Source: Pseudomonas panipatensis
Lineage (GTDB): Bacteria > Pseudomonadota > Gammaproteobacteria > Pseudomonadales > Pseudomonadaceae
Direction: 5' to 3'
Assembly (NCBI RefSeq): GCF_900099785.1
Contig: NZ_FNDS01000005.1
Span: 310,001-374,000, forward strand
DNA: 64,000 nt
The notes under the pieces were generated by a model. It saw nothing but the letters and a program-made list of their open reading frames with translations, did not search any database and was not told the origin of the DNA. The number at the start of each line of letters is the position of its first letter. Within the stretch, counting starts at the first letter, position 1. Below are positions 54,703 to 64,000 of the stretch, piece after piece. A program made the translations under genes and the position numbers.

Positions 54703-56382
54703 TTAGTGCACCAGCATGCCCGTGAAGACGTAGGCCTGGGCCAGGGTGATCAGGCCGATCACGCTGGCGAACAGCAGGCTGTGCTTCAGCGTGAAGCGGA
54801 ACAGATCGGATTCCTTGCCGACCATGCCAGTCGCGGCGCAGGCCACGGCGATGGACTGCGGCGAGATCATCTTGCCGGTCACGCCGCCGGTGGTGTTGGC
54901 GGCGACCAGCAGGGTGTCGTTGACCCCGATCTGGTGAGCGGTGGTGCCCTGCAGGGAGCCGAACAGCGCGTTCGACGAAGTGTCCGAACCGGTCAGGAAC
55001 ACGCCCAGCCAGCCAAGGAACGGCGAGAAGAACGGGAAGGCCGCGCCGGTGCCGGCGAGGACCAGCGCCAGGGTGGTCGACATGCCGGAGAAGTTGGTGA
55101 CGAAGGCGAAGGCCAGCACCATGCCGATGGAAAGAATCGGCCACTTCAGTTCCAGCAGGGTTTCCTTGAAAGTGGTCAGACCAATTTTCGCACCGATGCG
55201 CAGGATGCCCATCGAGACGATCGCCGCGATCAGGATCGCGGTGCCGGTGGCGGACAGTGGGTCGAACTTGAACACCGCGGCGATCGGCGTGGCGCTGGCG
55301 GCGATGGGCGCGCCCTTGATCACCAGTTGGTCCAGGCCCGGGATCGGCAGGTTGAAGACCAGGCTGTAGAGGGCGCCGCCCGGCAGGAACATGGCCTTGA
55401 ACGGCTTCAGGGTCCAGATGGTGACCAGGATGGTGAGGATCAGGAACGGCGACCAGGCCTTGATGATCTCGCCGCCGCTGTAGGGCGAGGGTTCGGCGCG
55501 TGGTGCGCGTCCGCCGCTGCCGGCCACGGCGGCGCCGCCGGAGACACCGACCACCTCGGCGGCGCTGGCGGGTTGCCAGATCTTGAGGAACAGGGTCAGG
55601 GAGACCAGCGAGATCAGCGCGGAGGTGATGTCCGGCAGTTCCGGGCCGATGAAATTGGAGGTGAAGTACTGGCTGACGGCGAAGCTGCCGCCGGCGACCA
55701 GCGCGGCCGGCCAGGTTTCCTTCACGCCTTTCAGGCCGTCCATCATGAACACCAGCCAGAAGGGCACCAGCAGCGACAGCAGCGGCAGTTGGCGACCGGC
55801 CATGGCGCCGATCTTGAAAGCGTCGATGCCGGATACCTGGCCGGCGACGATGATCGGGATGCCCAGGGCGCCGAACGCCACCGGGGCGGTGTTGGCGATC
55901 AGGCACATGCCGGCGGCATACAGCGGGTTGAAACCGAGGCCGACGAGCAGGGCGGCGGTGATCGCCACCGGCGCGCCGAAGCCGGCCGCGCCTTCGAGGA
56001 AGGCGCCGAAGGAGAAGCCGATCAGCAGCACCTGCAGGCGCTGGTCGGAGGTGATCGACAGGACCGAGCTGCGAATCACCTCGAACTGGCCGCTCTTCAC
56101 CGTCAGCTTATAGAGGAAGACCGCGGCGACGATGATCCAGGCGATCGGCCAGAGTCCGTAGAGGAAGCCGTAGACCGCGGCGGCCAGGGCCTTGTCGACA
56201 GGCATGCCGTAGGCGGCGATGGCGATGACGATGGATAGCGCCAGGGTGATGGTGCCAGCGATGTGGCCCTTCAGGCGGAAGACGGCGAGCGCGAGGAAGA
56301 AGAAGACGATCGGTATCACGGCGACCAGCGCGGACAGTCCGAGACTGCCGAGCGGGGTGTAGATCTGCTGCCAGGTATGCAT
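54703..56382 (-). CDS. lldP: L-lactate permease
   Basis: A 559-aa LctP-family transporter with about 13 membrane segments. It has the family's [20 protein letters not shown] (about 133-152), [20 protein letters not shown] (about 434-453) and [20 protein letters not shown]. It takes up L- and D-lactate with protons. First gene of the lactate operon, divergent from lldR across a 319-bp region with the LldR operator. Confidence 0.95.
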   Translation of the reverse strand: MHTWQQIYTPLGSLGLSALVAVIPIVFFFLALAVFRLKGHIAGTITLALSIVIAIAAYGMPVDKALAAAVYGFLYGLWPIAWIIVAAVFLYKLTVKSGQFEVIRSSVLSITSDQRLQVLLIGFSFGAFLEGAAGFGAPVAITAALLVGLGFNPLYAAGMCLIANTAPVAFGALGIPIIVAGQVSGIDAFKIGAMAGRQLPLLSLLVPFWLVFMMDGLKGVKETWPAALVAGGSFAVSQYFTSNFIGPELPDITSALISLVSLTLFLKIWQPASAAEVVGVSGGAAVAGSGGRAPRAEPSPYSGGEIIKAWSPFLILTILVTIWTLKPFKAMFLPGGALYSLVFNLPIPGLDQLVIKGAPIAASATPIAAVFKFDPLSATGTAILIAAIVSMGILRIGAKIGLTTFKETLLELKWPILSIGMVLAFAFVTNFSGMSTTLALVLAGTGAAFPFFSPFLGWLGVFLTGSDTSSNALFGSLQGTTAHQIGVNDTLLVAANTTGGVTGKMISPQSIAVACAATGMVGKESDLFRFTLKHSLLFASVIGLITLAQAYVFTGMLVH

Positions 56383-56501
56383 GCTGGTTAGGCTCCTAAT
56401 TGTTTTTGGTTTGGAGTCGTGCGCCGTGTCGTGGGATTTCCGTTGCGCGCCCGGCGCGAGGGAAAATTAGGCGGACCACTTGTCTCGGCAATATCCTTCA
56501 T

Positions 56502-56520
56502 AAATTGGTAATACCAATTT
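56502..56520. promoter_or_regulatory. LldR operator
   Basis: Perfect palindrome AAATTGGT-AAT-ACCAATTT between lldP and lldR. It matches the FadR/LldR-type half sites TTGGT-NNN-ACCAA known for lactate operons. The rest of the 319-bp gap (56383-56701) shows no gene. Confidence 0.85.
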
Positions 56521-56701
56521 ACAAATGACGATGCTCAGGGTAAAAGCATGCCCGCTGGGCTGTCAATTTGTGCTGCTACAACTTTTGTCGCTCTGGCGGT
56601 TGGCGGCGTTATCAGGCTTGTTGTCACTGGTATGGCTGGTTAGGCTGCCGCCCCTTGCGCAATCGCGGGTGTTGGCGAGACGTCTGAAGAGGTAAGAAAA
56701 G

Positions 56702-57466
56702 ATGGGCTTCAATCAGGTGCGGCAGCGCCGCTTGTCGGACGACATTGTCGAGCGTCTGGAGGCGATGATTCTCGAAGGCACCTTGAAAGCTGGCGAACGC
56801 TTGCCGGCCGAGCGCGTGCTGGCCGAGCAATTCGGTGTATCGCGGCCCTCTTTGCGCGAGGCGATTCAGAAGCTGGTCGCCAAGGGCTTGCTGGTCAGTC
56901 GCCAGGGCGGTGGCAACTATATCGCCGAGGCGCTCGGCTCGACCTTCAGCGATCCCTTGCTGCATCTGCTGGAGAGCAACCCGGAGGCGCAGCGCGATCT
57001 GCTGGAGTTCCGTCACACGCTGGAAGGCTCATGCGCCTACTACGCCGCGCAGCGTGCCACCGAGGTCGATCACCAGCGCCTGGCCAGTGCGTTCGAAACG
57101 CTGCAGGCGTGCTATCAGCGCAACGACAAGGTCAGTGACGAGGAGGGGGCCGCCGATGCCAGCTTCCACCTGGCGATCGCCGAGGCCAGTCACAACACGG
57201 TGCTACTGCACACCATTCGCGGTCTCTTCGATCTGCTCAAGCACAACGTGGTGACCAATATCGGTGGCATGTACGCTCAGCGCGAGGAAACCCGCGAAGA
57301 GCTGATGCGCCAGCATCGCGAATTGTACGAGGCGATCATGCAGGGGCGGGCGGAAGAGGCCAGGGCGATTTCCCATCGGCACATCCTGTATGTCCAGGAG
57401 GTGCTGGAAGAAGCCCAGGATGAGGCGCGACGCTTGCAGCGCGCACAGCGGCGGCTGGGCGTCTAG
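56702..57466 (+). CDS. lldR: Lactate-responsive GntR/FadR-family regulator
   Basis: A 254-aa regulator: GntR winged helix (RLSDDIVERLEAMILEGTLK, AERVLAEQFGVSRPSLREAI) and an FCD ligand domain (LEFRHTLEGSCAYYAAQRAT, DASFHLAIAEASHNTVLLHT, ending HILYVQEVLEE) with metal-binding Asp/His. AAGAGGTAAGAAAAG precedes ATG. It represses lldPD until lactate binds. Confidence 0.92.
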   Translation: MGFNQVRQRRLSDDIVERLEAMILEGTLKAGERLPAERVLAEQFGVSRPSLREAIQKLVAKGLLVSRQGGGNYIAEALGSTFSDPLLHLLESNPEAQRDLLEFRHTLEGSCAYYAAQRATEVDHQRLASAFETLQACYQRNDKVSDEEGAADASFHLAIAEASHNTVLLHTIRGLFDLLKHNVVTNIGGMYAQREETREELMRQHRELYEAIMQGRAEEARAISHRHILYVQEVLEEAQDEARRLQRAQRRLGV

Positions 57467-57580
57467 GGCGGAGCCGGTTGGTTGAGGGGCTGGGATCGCC
57501 TGGATGGGCGATCCCCATCGAGGCGCCTGGTCGGCGCTTGATGGGGTGCGTGGCCCGGTGTGCTCCGAGCCGAAGCGGTT

Positions 57581-58060
57581 TCAGTCGTCCTTGCCGTGAC
57601 GAATGGCGCGCTGGATCTCGCGATTGGAGTCGCGTTCCTTCTCGGTGTCGCGCTTGTCGTATTCCTTCTTGCCCTTGGCCAAGGCGATCTCGCACTTGAT
57701 CAGGTGCTTCTTCCAGTACATCGACAGCGCGACGCAGGCGTAGCCTTTCTGCTGCACGGCGCCGAACAGCTTGCCCAGTTCGCGCTTGTGCAGCAGCAGC
57801 TTGCGCGTGCGCACCGGATCGGCGATGACGTGGGTGCTGGCGGTGGTCAGCGGCGTGATGTGGCTGCCCAGCAGCCAGGCTTCGCCGTCCTTGAGCAGGA
57901 CGTAGCTGTCGACCAGTTGGGCCTTGCCGGCGCGCAGGCTCTTGACCTCCCAGCCGGCCAGGGCGATGCCCGCCTCGAAGCGTTGCTCGATGAAGTAGTC
58001 GTGCAGAGCTTTCTTGTTCTGCGCGATGGTCCCCGCAGGGTGTTTCTTCTGTTTAGCCAT
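57581..58060 (-). CDS. smpB: SsrA-binding protein SmpB
   Basis: A 159-aa protein with [40 protein letters not shown], and a basic C-terminal tail [16 protein letters not shown] that enters the ribosomal mRNA channel. It partners the tmRNA 15 kb away. Start ATG 58060 gives the usual length. Divergent from ratA. Confidence 0.96.
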   Translation of the reverse strand: MAKQKKHPAGTIAQNKKALHDYFIEQRFEAGIALAGWEVKSLRAGKAQLVDSYVLLKDGEAWLLGSHITPLTTASTHVIADPVRTRKLLLHKRELGKLFGAVQQKGYACVALSMYWKKHLIKCEIALAKGKKEYDKRDTEKERDSNREIQRAIRHGKDD

Positions 58061-58256
58061 AGGTCGCGCATTATAGGGAGTCGCTCGTCGCGCCGCTATC
58101 GGGGCGTTGCGCCGCAGGCGTTTTCCCGAATGGCTGAGGAGGCGAGCTTGAGGGGGCGTGGCTAATCTCGGAGAATGCGCGCTGTTTTTGCGCAGACGGA
58201 TACCCGATCGGCATTGGCGAGCAGGGCATCCCACTATTGAAGAAAGCGAGACCCTT

Positions 58257-58691
58257 ATGAGCACGCATATCCAGCGTTCGGCGCTGCTGCCGTATCCCGC
58301 CAGAGCGCTGTACGACCTGGTCAACGATGTGGCGCGCTACCCGGAGTTCCTGCCGTGGTGCTCGGCCAGCAAGGTGCTGGAGGCGAGCGAAACGGCGATG
58401 CGCGCGGAGTTGAGCGTTGCCAAGGGTAATCTGGCGCAGCATTTCAGTACGCGCAATGTGCTGGTGCCGGGTCAGAGCATCGAGATGAACCTGGAAGAGG
58501 GGCCGTTCACCGAGTTGCATGGCGTCTGGACCTTCAAGGCGCTGGGCGACAAGGCCTGCAAGATCACCCTCGACCTGACCTTCGACTATGCCGGTGCGCT
58601 GGTCAGGGCGACCCTGGGGCCGCTGTTCACTCAGGCGGCCAACACCATGGTCGATGCATTCTGCCAGAGGGCCAAGCAGCTCTATGGCTGA
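58257..58691 (+). CDS. ratA: RatA-type START-domain protein (CoQ10-like)
   Basis: A 144-aa START/polyketide cyclase-like protein: [20 protein letters not shown], then [17 protein letters not shown] and a C-terminal helix [17 protein letters not shown]. Members bind hydrophobic ligands such as ubiquinone; E. coli RatA is also reported to block 70S assembly. The true start is ATG 58257. It overlaps rnfH by 8 bases. Confidence 0.88.
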   Translation: MSTHIQRSALLPYPARALYDLVNDVARYPEFLPWCSASKVLEASETAMRAELSVAKGNLAQHFSTRNVLVPGQSIEMNLEEGPFTELHGVWTFKALGDKACKITLDLTFDYAGALVRATLGPLFTQAANTMVDAFCQRAKQLYG

Positions 58692-58992
58692 GCCGCGCAG
58701 CATCGCCGTCGAGGTGGTCTGTGCGCTACCCGAGCGCCAGCGCCTGATCCGCCTGAGCGTCCCCTGCGGCACGCGAATGCGCAAGGCGGTGGTGTTGTCG
58801 GGTATTGCCGCGGCCTTCCCCGAATTGGATGTGCTCAACTGTCCGCTGGGCATCTTCGGCAAGGCCGTCGCTGCGCCGGAGTCCCGCGCGCTGGAGGAGG
58901 GTGATCGGGTGGAAATCTACCGTCCGCTGATTGCCGATCCCAAGGAAGTGCGCAAACAGCGTGCGGCGCGTGCCAGGGCGGCCAAGGGCTGA
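58684..58992 (+). CDS. rnfH: RnfH-family protein (UPF0125)
   Basis: A 102-aa ubiquitin-like fold protein (IAVEVVCALPERQRLIRLSV, VGIFGK-like LGIFGKAV, and EEGDRVEIYRPLIADPKEVR), the usual partner of ratA. The start overlaps the ratA end. A basic Arg/Ala tail ends it. Function not established. Confidence 0.88.
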   Translation: MAEPRSIAVEVVCALPERQRLIRLSVPCGTRMRKAVVLSGIAAAFPELDVLNCPLGIFGKAVAAPESRALEEGDRVEIYRPLIADPKEVRKQRAARARAAKG

Positions 58993-59010
58993 GCGGAGAC
59001 GGCGGAAACG

Positions 59011-59039
59011 AAAAAGCCCGGTATCGACCGGGCTTTTTT
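59011..59039. terminator. Bidirectional terminator between rnfH and omlA
   Basis: AAAAAGCCCGGT (59011-59022), ATCG loop, ACCGGGCTTTTTT (59027-59039). Confidence 0.88.
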
Positions 59040-59059
59040 CATGCTGCTGGCGCTGCCTG

Positions 59060-59596
59060 TTACTGCGGGCTCTTTTCCAGCGGTTCCGGGGTTGGCACCG
59101 GTACCGTCTTGATCTGGTCGACTTCGCGCTGCAGTTGCTCTTCCACGGAGCCTGGCTTGGCCGGTTGCTCCTTGGGTTGCTCGGGCTTCTGCTGTTGCGT
59201 CTGGCTCGATGTGCTGGCGGGGCCGGCCTCTTTGCCGAGGATTGCCTCGTCGCGGCTCACGCCCGGGCGGAAGTCGCCGTTCAGGCCGATCAGTTGATCG
59301 TTGGCGTTGAACATCAGGCTGACGCGTTCCTGCTGGCGTTGGCCACCGCCCGGCTGAATGCTGTAGAGGTAGTCCCAGCGATTCGGGTGGAAGGTGTCGA
59401 CAATCAGCGGGTTGCCCATGATAAACCGCACTTGGCGTCGGGTCATTCCCGGCTTCAACTGGTCTATCATGTCCTGCGTTACGACGTTGCCCTGCTGGAT
59501 GTCGATCTTGTATACCCCCGGGAAAGAGCAACCGGCGAGTGCGGCTAGTCCCATCGCGAAAGCGAGACTGGTCAGCATGAGCTTGGCGTTTTGCAT
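59060..59596 (-). CDS. bamE: Outer membrane lipoprotein BamE/OmlA
   Basis: A 178-aa lipoprotein: signal [20 protein letters not shown] then [18 protein letters not shown] (Cys23), and the SmpA/OmlA core ([27 protein letters not shown]). A Gln/Pro-rich tail follows the conserved domain. It is a BAM complex subunit for outer membrane protein assembly. Start ATG 59596 gives the lipobox. Divergent from fur, the arrangement known in Pseudomonas. Confidence 0.93.
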   Translation of the reverse strand: MQNAKLMLTSLAFAMGLAALAGCSFPGVYKIDIQQGNVVTQDMIDQLKPGMTRRQVRFIMGNPLIVDTFHPNRWDYLYSIQPGGGQRQQERVSLMFNANDQLIGLNGDFRPGVSRDEAILGKEAGPASTSSQTQQQKPEQPKEQPAKPGSVEEQLQREVDQIKTVPVPTPEPLEKSPQ

Positions 59597-59692
59597 CGGG
59601 GTGTGACTTCCACTATCTTGGCTGGGCGATGAAACCCCGATCATACCTGCATTGAGGGATGCTGCGAAGCATCCTGCGCCGAGAAAGCACAC

Positions 59693-60097
59693 ATGGTTGA
59701 AAATAACGAACTGCGCAAAGTCGGTCTGAAAGTCACGCTGCCGCGCGTCAAGATCCTGCAGATGCTCGATTCCGCCGAGCAGCGGCACATGAGCGCAGAG
59801 GATGTTTACAAGGCGCTGATGGAGGCTGGCGAGGATGTTGGTCTGGCCACTGTGTATCGCGTGCTGACCCAGTTCGAGGCCGCTGGCCTGGTGGTTCGTC
59901 ACAACTTCGATGGTGGTCATGCCGTGTTCGAGCTGGCCGACGGCGGTCACCACGACCACATGGTCTGCGTGGATACCGGCGAGGTCATCGAGTTCATGGA
60001 TTCGGAGATCGAGAAGCGCCAGCGGGAGATCGTCAAGGAGCGCGGCTTCGAGTTGGTGGATCACAACCTGGTGCTCTACGTTCGCAAGAAGAAGTAA
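59693..60097 (+). CDS. fur: Ferric uptake regulator
   Basis: A 134-aa Fur protein starting [20 protein letters not shown]. It has the helix-turn-helix ([25 protein letters not shown]) and the metal site [20 protein letters not shown]. The zinc-binding CxxC of E. coli Fur is here only CVDT, a single Cys, as in P. aeruginosa Fur. With Fe2+ it represses iron uptake genes. Confidence 0.96.
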   Translation: MVENNELRKVGLKVTLPRVKILQMLDSAEQRHMSAEDVYKALMEAGEDVGLATVYRVLTQFEAAGLVVRHNFDGGHAVFELADGGHHDHMVCVDTGEVIEFMDSEIEKRQREIVKERGFELVDHNLVLYVRKKK

Positions 60098-60114
60098 GCG
60101 CTTTCTTATTTAGC

Positions 60115-60142
60115 AAAACGGCGACCCAAGGGTCGCCGTTTT
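60115..60142. terminator. Bidirectional terminator between fur and recN
   Basis: AAAACGGCGACCC (60115-60127), AA loop, GGGTCGCCGTTTT (60130-60142). Confidence 0.9.
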
Positions 60143-60199
60143 CATGTGTGCCGGCATCCAGTGCGTTCCGCGCGATGCCGTTTGTGCGTCGCTCGATGG

Positions 60200-61876
60200 T
60201 CAGCTCTGCACGGCGCTATCCACCATCTTGCGTGCGTGCGCCAGGGACTCCTTGGTCAGGTCGACGCCACCCAGCATGCGGGCGATTTCTTCGATGCGTT
60301 CGGCCTTCTTCAGGTTGGAAACCGCGGTGCGGGTTTCGCTGCTGCCGCGTTCCTTGTGCACGAACAGGTGCTGGTGGCCCTGGGCGGCGACCTGTGGCAG
60401 GTGGGTGACGGTGAGTACCTGACCGCCAGCGCCCAGGCGGCGCAGCAGTTGCCCGACCACTTCGGCGGTGGGGCCGCCGATGCCGACGTCGACTTCGTCG
60501 AAGACCAGGGTGGGCGTGCGCGAGGTTTGTGCGGTGATCACCTGGATCGCCAGGCTGATGCGCGACAGCTCGCCGCCGGAGGCAACCTTGGCCAGGGCTT
60601 TCATGGGTTGCCCGGGGTTGGCGCTGACCAGGAACTCCAGGTTTTCCAGTCCGTTGGCCTGTGGGTCCTCCTGGGTGATCTCGCTCAACTCGATGGCGAA
60701 GCGTCCGCCGGGCATGCCCAGGCGTTGCATCTCGGCTTCCACGGCGCTGGCCAGTTGGGGGGCGGCCTGGCGGCGCAGTGCGCTCAGTTCCGCGGCTTTT
60801 TCCTGGTAGTGGCGGGCGTAGGCGGCCAGCTCTTCGCCGAGGCGTTCGACGGCTTCGTCGTCGGCGTTCAGGGCCTCCAGCTCTTCCAGCAGACGTTGCT
60901 GGAGTTCGAGCAGCTCCTGAGGTTGGACGCGGTGTTTGCGCGCCAGGCTGTAGATGCTGTCCAGGCGCTCCTCCAGTTGCTGCAGGCGATTGGGGTCCGC
61001 GTCGAAGTTGTCGACGAAGCGGTTCAGTTCGCCGACCGCTTCTTCTACCTGGATTTGTGCGCTGGAGAGCAGGTTGACCGCTTCGCTCAGGGCGGCCGGC
61101 TGGCTCTGGAAGCTGGTCAGCCGGTGCAGGCTGGCGGTCAGTACCGAGAGGACGTTGCCGGCATCGCTCTCGCTGCACATGTCCACCACCTGGCGGCAGG
61201 CGCCGATCAGGCTTCCCGCGTTGCTCAGGGTCTTGTGCTCCTGCTCCAGGTTTTCCAGCTCGTTGTCGCCCAGCGCCAGGTTCTCCAACTCATCCAACTG
61301 GTAGCTGAGCAGTTGGTGGCGGGCGCGTTGTTCCTCGCCGCTGCGCGACAGGCGATCGAGTTCCTGGCGGGTCTGCTTCCAGCGCTGGGCGGCGAGATGC
61401 ACCTGGCGCGCCAGTTCCTGGCTGCCGGCGAACTCATCGAGCAGGCGGCGATGGGTGTCAGCCTTGAGCAGGGATTGGTGTTCGTGCTGGCTGTGGATAT
61501 CGATGAGCAGTTCGCCGAGGCTCTTCAGGTCGCCGAGCGGGCAGGGGCTGCCGTTGATGTAGCCGCGCGAGCGCCCTTCGGCGGTGATCACGCGGCGCAG
61601 GATGCACGGGCCGTCCTGTTCCAGGTCGCGCTCGGCGAGCCAGTCGCGCGCCTCGGCGATGGCGCTGACGTCGAAACTGGCGAGGATGTCCGCCTTGTCC
61701 GCGCCGGGCCGCACCACGCCGCTGTCGGCGCGGTCGCCCAGGGCCAGGCCGAGGGCGTCGAGCATGATCGACTTACCTGCGCCGGTCTCGCCGGTGATCA
61801 CGGTCATGCCGGCGGCGAGCTCCAGATCGAGGTGTTCGACGATGGCGTAGTTGTGCACGGACAGGTGAACCAGCAT
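60200..61876 (-). CDS. recN: DNA repair protein RecN
   Basis: A 558-aa SMC-like ATPase: MLVHLSVHNYAIVEHLDLEL, Walker A GETGAGKSIMLDAL, long coiled coil, signature VASGGELSRISLAIQVI, and Walker B TLVFDEVDVGIGG. It works in double-strand break repair. Convergent to fur and divergent from grpE. Confidence 0.96.
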   Translation of the reverse strand: MLVHLSVHNYAIVEHLDLELAAGMTVITGETGAGKSIMLDALGLALGDRADSGVVRPGADKADILASFDVSAIAEARDWLAERDLEQDGPCILRRVITAEGRSRGYINGSPCPLGDLKSLGELLIDIHSQHEHQSLLKADTHRRLLDEFAGSQELARQVHLAAQRWKQTRQELDRLSRSGEEQRARHQLLSYQLDELENLALGDNELENLEQEHKTLSNAGSLIGACRQVVDMCSESDAGNVLSVLTASLHRLTSFQSQPAALSEAVNLLSSAQIQVEEAVGELNRFVDNFDADPNRLQQLEERLDSIYSLARKHRVQPQELLELQQRLLEELEALNADDEAVERLGEELAAYARHYQEKAAELSALRRQAAPQLASAVEAEMQRLGMPGGRFAIELSEITQEDPQANGLENLEFLVSANPGQPMKALAKVASGGELSRISLAIQVITAQTSRTPTLVFDEVDVGIGGPTAEVVGQLLRRLGAGGQVLTVTHLPQVAAQGHQHLFVHKERGSSETRTAVSNLKKAERIEEIARMLGGVDLTKESLAHARKMVDSAVQS

Positions 61877-61950
61877 GGTTGGTGGCTCCAGTGAAAGATC
61901 TGTTTATTTATACAGTATTTTTTCCGCCTGGCAATTCTCCGCCCTTCCCC

Positions 61951-61978
61951 CTTGAAGCGACGCAATTGCGCCCCATAT
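61951..61978 (+). promoter_or_regulatory. Sigma-32 (RpoH) heat-shock promoter of grpE-dnaK
   Basis: CTTGAAG (61951-61957), 13-base spacer, CCCCATAT (61971-61978), matching the sigma-32 consensus CTTGAAA-N11-16-CCCCATNT about 70 bases before the grpE start. Confidence 0.88.
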
Positions 61979-62047
61979 AGACGGCAGAGCCGCGAGCCTT
62001 CTGGTTCGCTTTGTTTTCAAAGGCTTATTTCTTTTTAGGAGAGTGGC

Positions 62048-62611
62048 ATGTCTGACGAGCAACAGACTCAGGATTCGCACCTGAACGAGCAGCCGGAACA
62101 GGTTGCCGGCGACGACCTGAACGCCCGCGTGCTGGAGCTGGAAGAGCAGCTCGCCGCGGCCAAAGACCAGAGCCTGCGCGCCGTCGCTGAACTGCAGAAT
62201 GTGCGCCGCCGCGCCGAGCAGGATGTCGAGAAGGCCCACAAGTTCGCCCTGGAGAAATTCTCCGGCGACCTGCTGCCGGTGGTCGATACCCTGGAGCGCG
62301 CCCTGGAACTGTCCAGTCCGGACGATGAGGCGATCAAGCCGATGCGCGAAGGCATCGAGCTGACCCTGAAAATGTTCCATGACACCCTGAAGCGCTACAA
62401 CCTGGAACCGGTCGATCCGCACGGCGAGCCGTTCAATCCCGAGCACCACCAGGCGATGGCGATGCAGGAAAGTGCGCATCTGGAGCCTGGCAGCGTGGTC
62501 AAGGTGTTCCAGAAGGGCTATCTGCTGCACGGTCGCCTGCTGCGTCCGGCGATGGTCGTGGTCAGCAAGGCGCCTGAACAAACTCCGCCTTCGATCGACG
62601 AGAAGGCTTGA
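62048..62611 (+). CDS. grpE: Nucleotide exchange factor GrpE
   Basis: A 187-aa protein with an N-terminal coiled coil ([20 protein letters not shown]) and the GrpE core [25 protein letters not shown] and [18 protein letters not shown]. It releases ADP from DnaK. AGGAGAGTGGC precedes ATG; 89 bases before dnaK. Confidence 0.96.
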   Translation: MSDEQQTQDSHLNEQPEQVAGDDLNARVLELEEQLAAAKDQSLRAVAELQNVRRRAEQDVEKAHKFALEKFSGDLLPVVDTLERALELSSPDDEAIKPMREGIELTLKMFHDTLKRYNLEPVDPHGEPFNPEHHQAMAMQESAHLEPGSVVKVFQKGYLLHGRLLRPAMVVVSKAPEQTPPSIDEKA

Positions 62612-62700
62612 AATCCACCACCCGGTCCCCATCTGGGTAATCAACCGAGCACAAGGTCCGCAGCGGGATCAGCACGGAATCTAATTTCTGGAGAGTGAAT

Positions 62701-64000
62701 ATGGGCAAAATCATTGGTATCGACCTGGGGACCACCAACTCCTGTGTGTCCATCCTGGAGAACGGTAACGTCAAGGTCATCGAGAACGCCGAAGGCGCTC
62801 GTACCACCCCGTCGATCATCGGTTACGCCAACGACGGCGAAATCCTGGTCGGTCAGCCGGCCAAGCGCCAGGCAGTGACCAACCCGAAGAACACTCTGTA
62901 CGCGGTGAAGCGCCTGATCGGTCGTCGCTTCGAAGAAGACGTCGTACAGAAAGACATCAAGATGGTGCCGTACAACATCGTCAAGGCCGACAACGGTGAC
63001 GCCTGGGTCGAGGCCAAGGGCCAGAAGATGGCGCCGCCGCAGGTCTCCGCCGAAGTCCTGAAGAAGATGAAGAAGACCGCCGAGGATTACCTGGGCGAGC
63101 CGGTCACCGAGGCGGTCATCACCGTTCCGGCCTACTTCAACGACAGTCAGCGTCAGGCCACCAAGGACGCCGGTCGCATCGCCGGTCTGGACGTCAAGCG
63201 CATCATCAACGAGCCGACCGCAGCCGCGCTGGCCTATGGCCTGGACAAGGCCAAGGGTGACCACACCATCATCGTTTACGACCTGGGTGGCGGTACGTTC
63301 GACGTGTCGGTGATCGAGATCGCTGAAGTCGACGGCGAGCACCAGTTCGAAGTGCTGGCGACCAACGGTGATACCTTCCTCGGTGGTGAGGACTTCGACC
63401 TGCGCCTGATCGACTACCTCGTCGACGAGTTCAAGAAAGAGTCCGGCATCGACCTGAAGGGCGACCCGCTGGCCATGCAGCGTCTGAAAGAGGCTGCCGA
63501 GAAAGCCAAGATCGAGCTGTCCTCGACCCAGCAGACCGACGTCAACCTGCCGTACATCACCGCTGATGCCAGCGGCCCGAAACACCTGAACGTCAAGGTG
63601 TCCCGCGCCAAGCTGGAGTCCCTGGTTGAAGACCTGGTCACCCGTACCATCGAGCCGTGCCGCGTGGCGCTGAAAGATGCCGGTCTGGACGTGTCGAAGA
63701 TCGATGAAGTGATCCTCGTCGGTGGTCAGACCCGTATGCCGCTGGTGCAGAAGACCGTTGCCGAGTTCTTCGGCAAGGAAGCGCGCAAGGACGTCAACCC
63801 GGACGAAGCCGTGGCCATGGGTGCTGCCATCCAGGGCGCCGTGCTGGCCGGTGACGTGAAGGACGTGCTGCTGCTCGACGTCACTCCGCTGACCCTGGGT
63901 ATCGAAACCCTGGGTGGCGTGATGACCGCGCTGATCGACAAGAACACCACCATTCCGACCAAGAAGTCGCAGGTGTTCTCCACTGCCGATGACAATCAGG
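62701..64000 (+). CDS. dnaK: Chaperone DnaK (Hsp70), 5' part
   Basis: The first 433 residues are present and the gene runs off the right end. ATPase domain signatures are [37 protein letters not shown] and [20 protein letters not shown], with the start of the substrate domain ([20 protein letters not shown]). TCTGGAGAGTG precedes ATG. Same operon as grpE. Confidence 0.97.
   Translation, partial: MGKIIGIDLGTTNSCVSILENGNVKVIENAEGARTTPSIIGYANDGEILVGQPAKRQAVTNPKNTLYAVKRLIGRRFEEDVVQKDIKMVPYNIVKADNGDAWVEAKGQKMAPPQVSAEVLKKMKKTAEDYLGEPVTEAVITVPAYFNDSQRQATKDAGRIAGLDVKRIINEPTAAALAYGLDKAKGDHTIIVYDLGGGTFDVSVIEIAEVDGEHQFEVLATNGDTFLGGEDFDLRLIDYLVDEFKKESGIDLKGDPLAMQRLKEAAEKAKIELSSTQQTDVNLPYITADASGPKHLNVKVSRAKLESLVEDLVTRTIEPCRVALKDAGLDVSKIDEVILVGGQTRMPLVQKTVAEFFGKEARKDVNPDEAVAMGAAIQGAVLAGDVKDVLLLDVTPLTLGIETLGGVMTALIDKNTTIPTKKSQVFSTADDNQ

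Noticed and set aside
53794-56238. 814-aa open frame on the plus strand
   Set aside because: Antisense to lldD and lldP; Gln/Asp/Gly-rich with no family motif.
57491-57516. Hairpin GGGATCGCC/GGCGATCCC after lldR
   Set aside because: A 9-bp stem without a T run; could be a terminator of another type but cannot be supported.
60146-61894. 582-aa open frame on the plus strand
   Set aside because: Antisense to recN, which is well supported by Walker and signature motifs.

Overview
The window is a piece of a Pseudomonas chromosome, most likely from the P. aeruginosa lineage (P. aeruginosa / nitroreducens / citronellolis type). Two things point there. The right side has the block dnaK-grpE-recN-fur-omlA-rnfH-ratA-smpB-lldR-lldP-lldD in Pseudomonas order. 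The tmRNA at 42467-42823 encodes the tag ANDDNYALAA. No species can be named from sequence alone.

Region 1 (1-10.0 kb) is the right end of a lambda-like (siphovirus) prophage. It holds the end of tail assembly protein K, a lipoprotein moron, tail protein I, the large tip protein J, three small tip/fibre proteins, a SleB-type endolysin and an i-spanin/o-spanin pair. After these come accessory genes: a secreted protein, an 81-aa orphan, and a two-gene unit with a Clp-fold (SDH_sah-like) protease.

Region 2 (10.3-42.5 kb) is a 32-kb genomic island lodged in the 3' end of ssrA. A P4-type tyrosine integrase sits next to ssrA. Diverged direct copies of the tmRNA 3' end mark both ends, and each end carries a pair of 12-bp-period GGAATACC repeats. 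The left end has an IS2-group IS3 relic, a divergent pair of unknown regulators around a palindrome, an AlpA regulator and a YagK/YfjJ (inovirus Gp2-like) HUH protein. Next is a restriction cassette: a PD-(D/E)XK protein, type III-like Mod and Res, and a DUF262-DUF1524 (GmrSD-like) protein. A convergent four-gene operon follows (WYL regulator, glycine-rich membrane protein, HNH-plus-membrane protein, YkgJ-type Cys protein). It matches no defence system I know and is my best candidate for something undescribed. Then come small zinc-ribbon and membrane proteins, an XRE regulator, and a conserved mobile-element set (RDF-like protein, YqaJ nuclease, DUF932, glycine-zipper protein). The right end has an RloC/AAA_13-like ATPase with a DUF3223-like partner, and an ABC-three-component (ABC-3C) system with a REase-like effector, middle component and SMC-like ATPase.

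Region 3 (42.5-64 kb) is core chromosome. It contains ssrA, a PfpI-family protein, a CaCA-family antiporter behind a yybP-ykoY (Mn2+) riboswitch, a fused biotin-dependent acyl-CoA carboxylase and a QseBC/PmrAB-like two-component pair. The lactate genes follow (D-lactate dehydrogenase, lldD, lldP, and divergent lldR with its operator between), then smpB, ratA, rnfH, omlA/bamE, fur, recN, and grpE-dnaK behind a sigma-32 promoter.

How the parts fit: the island looks like a satellite or IME-type element whose integrase, AlpA, Rep-like and RDF-like genes provide mobility. Most of its cargo is anti-invader: at least two recognised systems (type III RM with GmrSD-like gene, ABC-3C) and two less certain ones.
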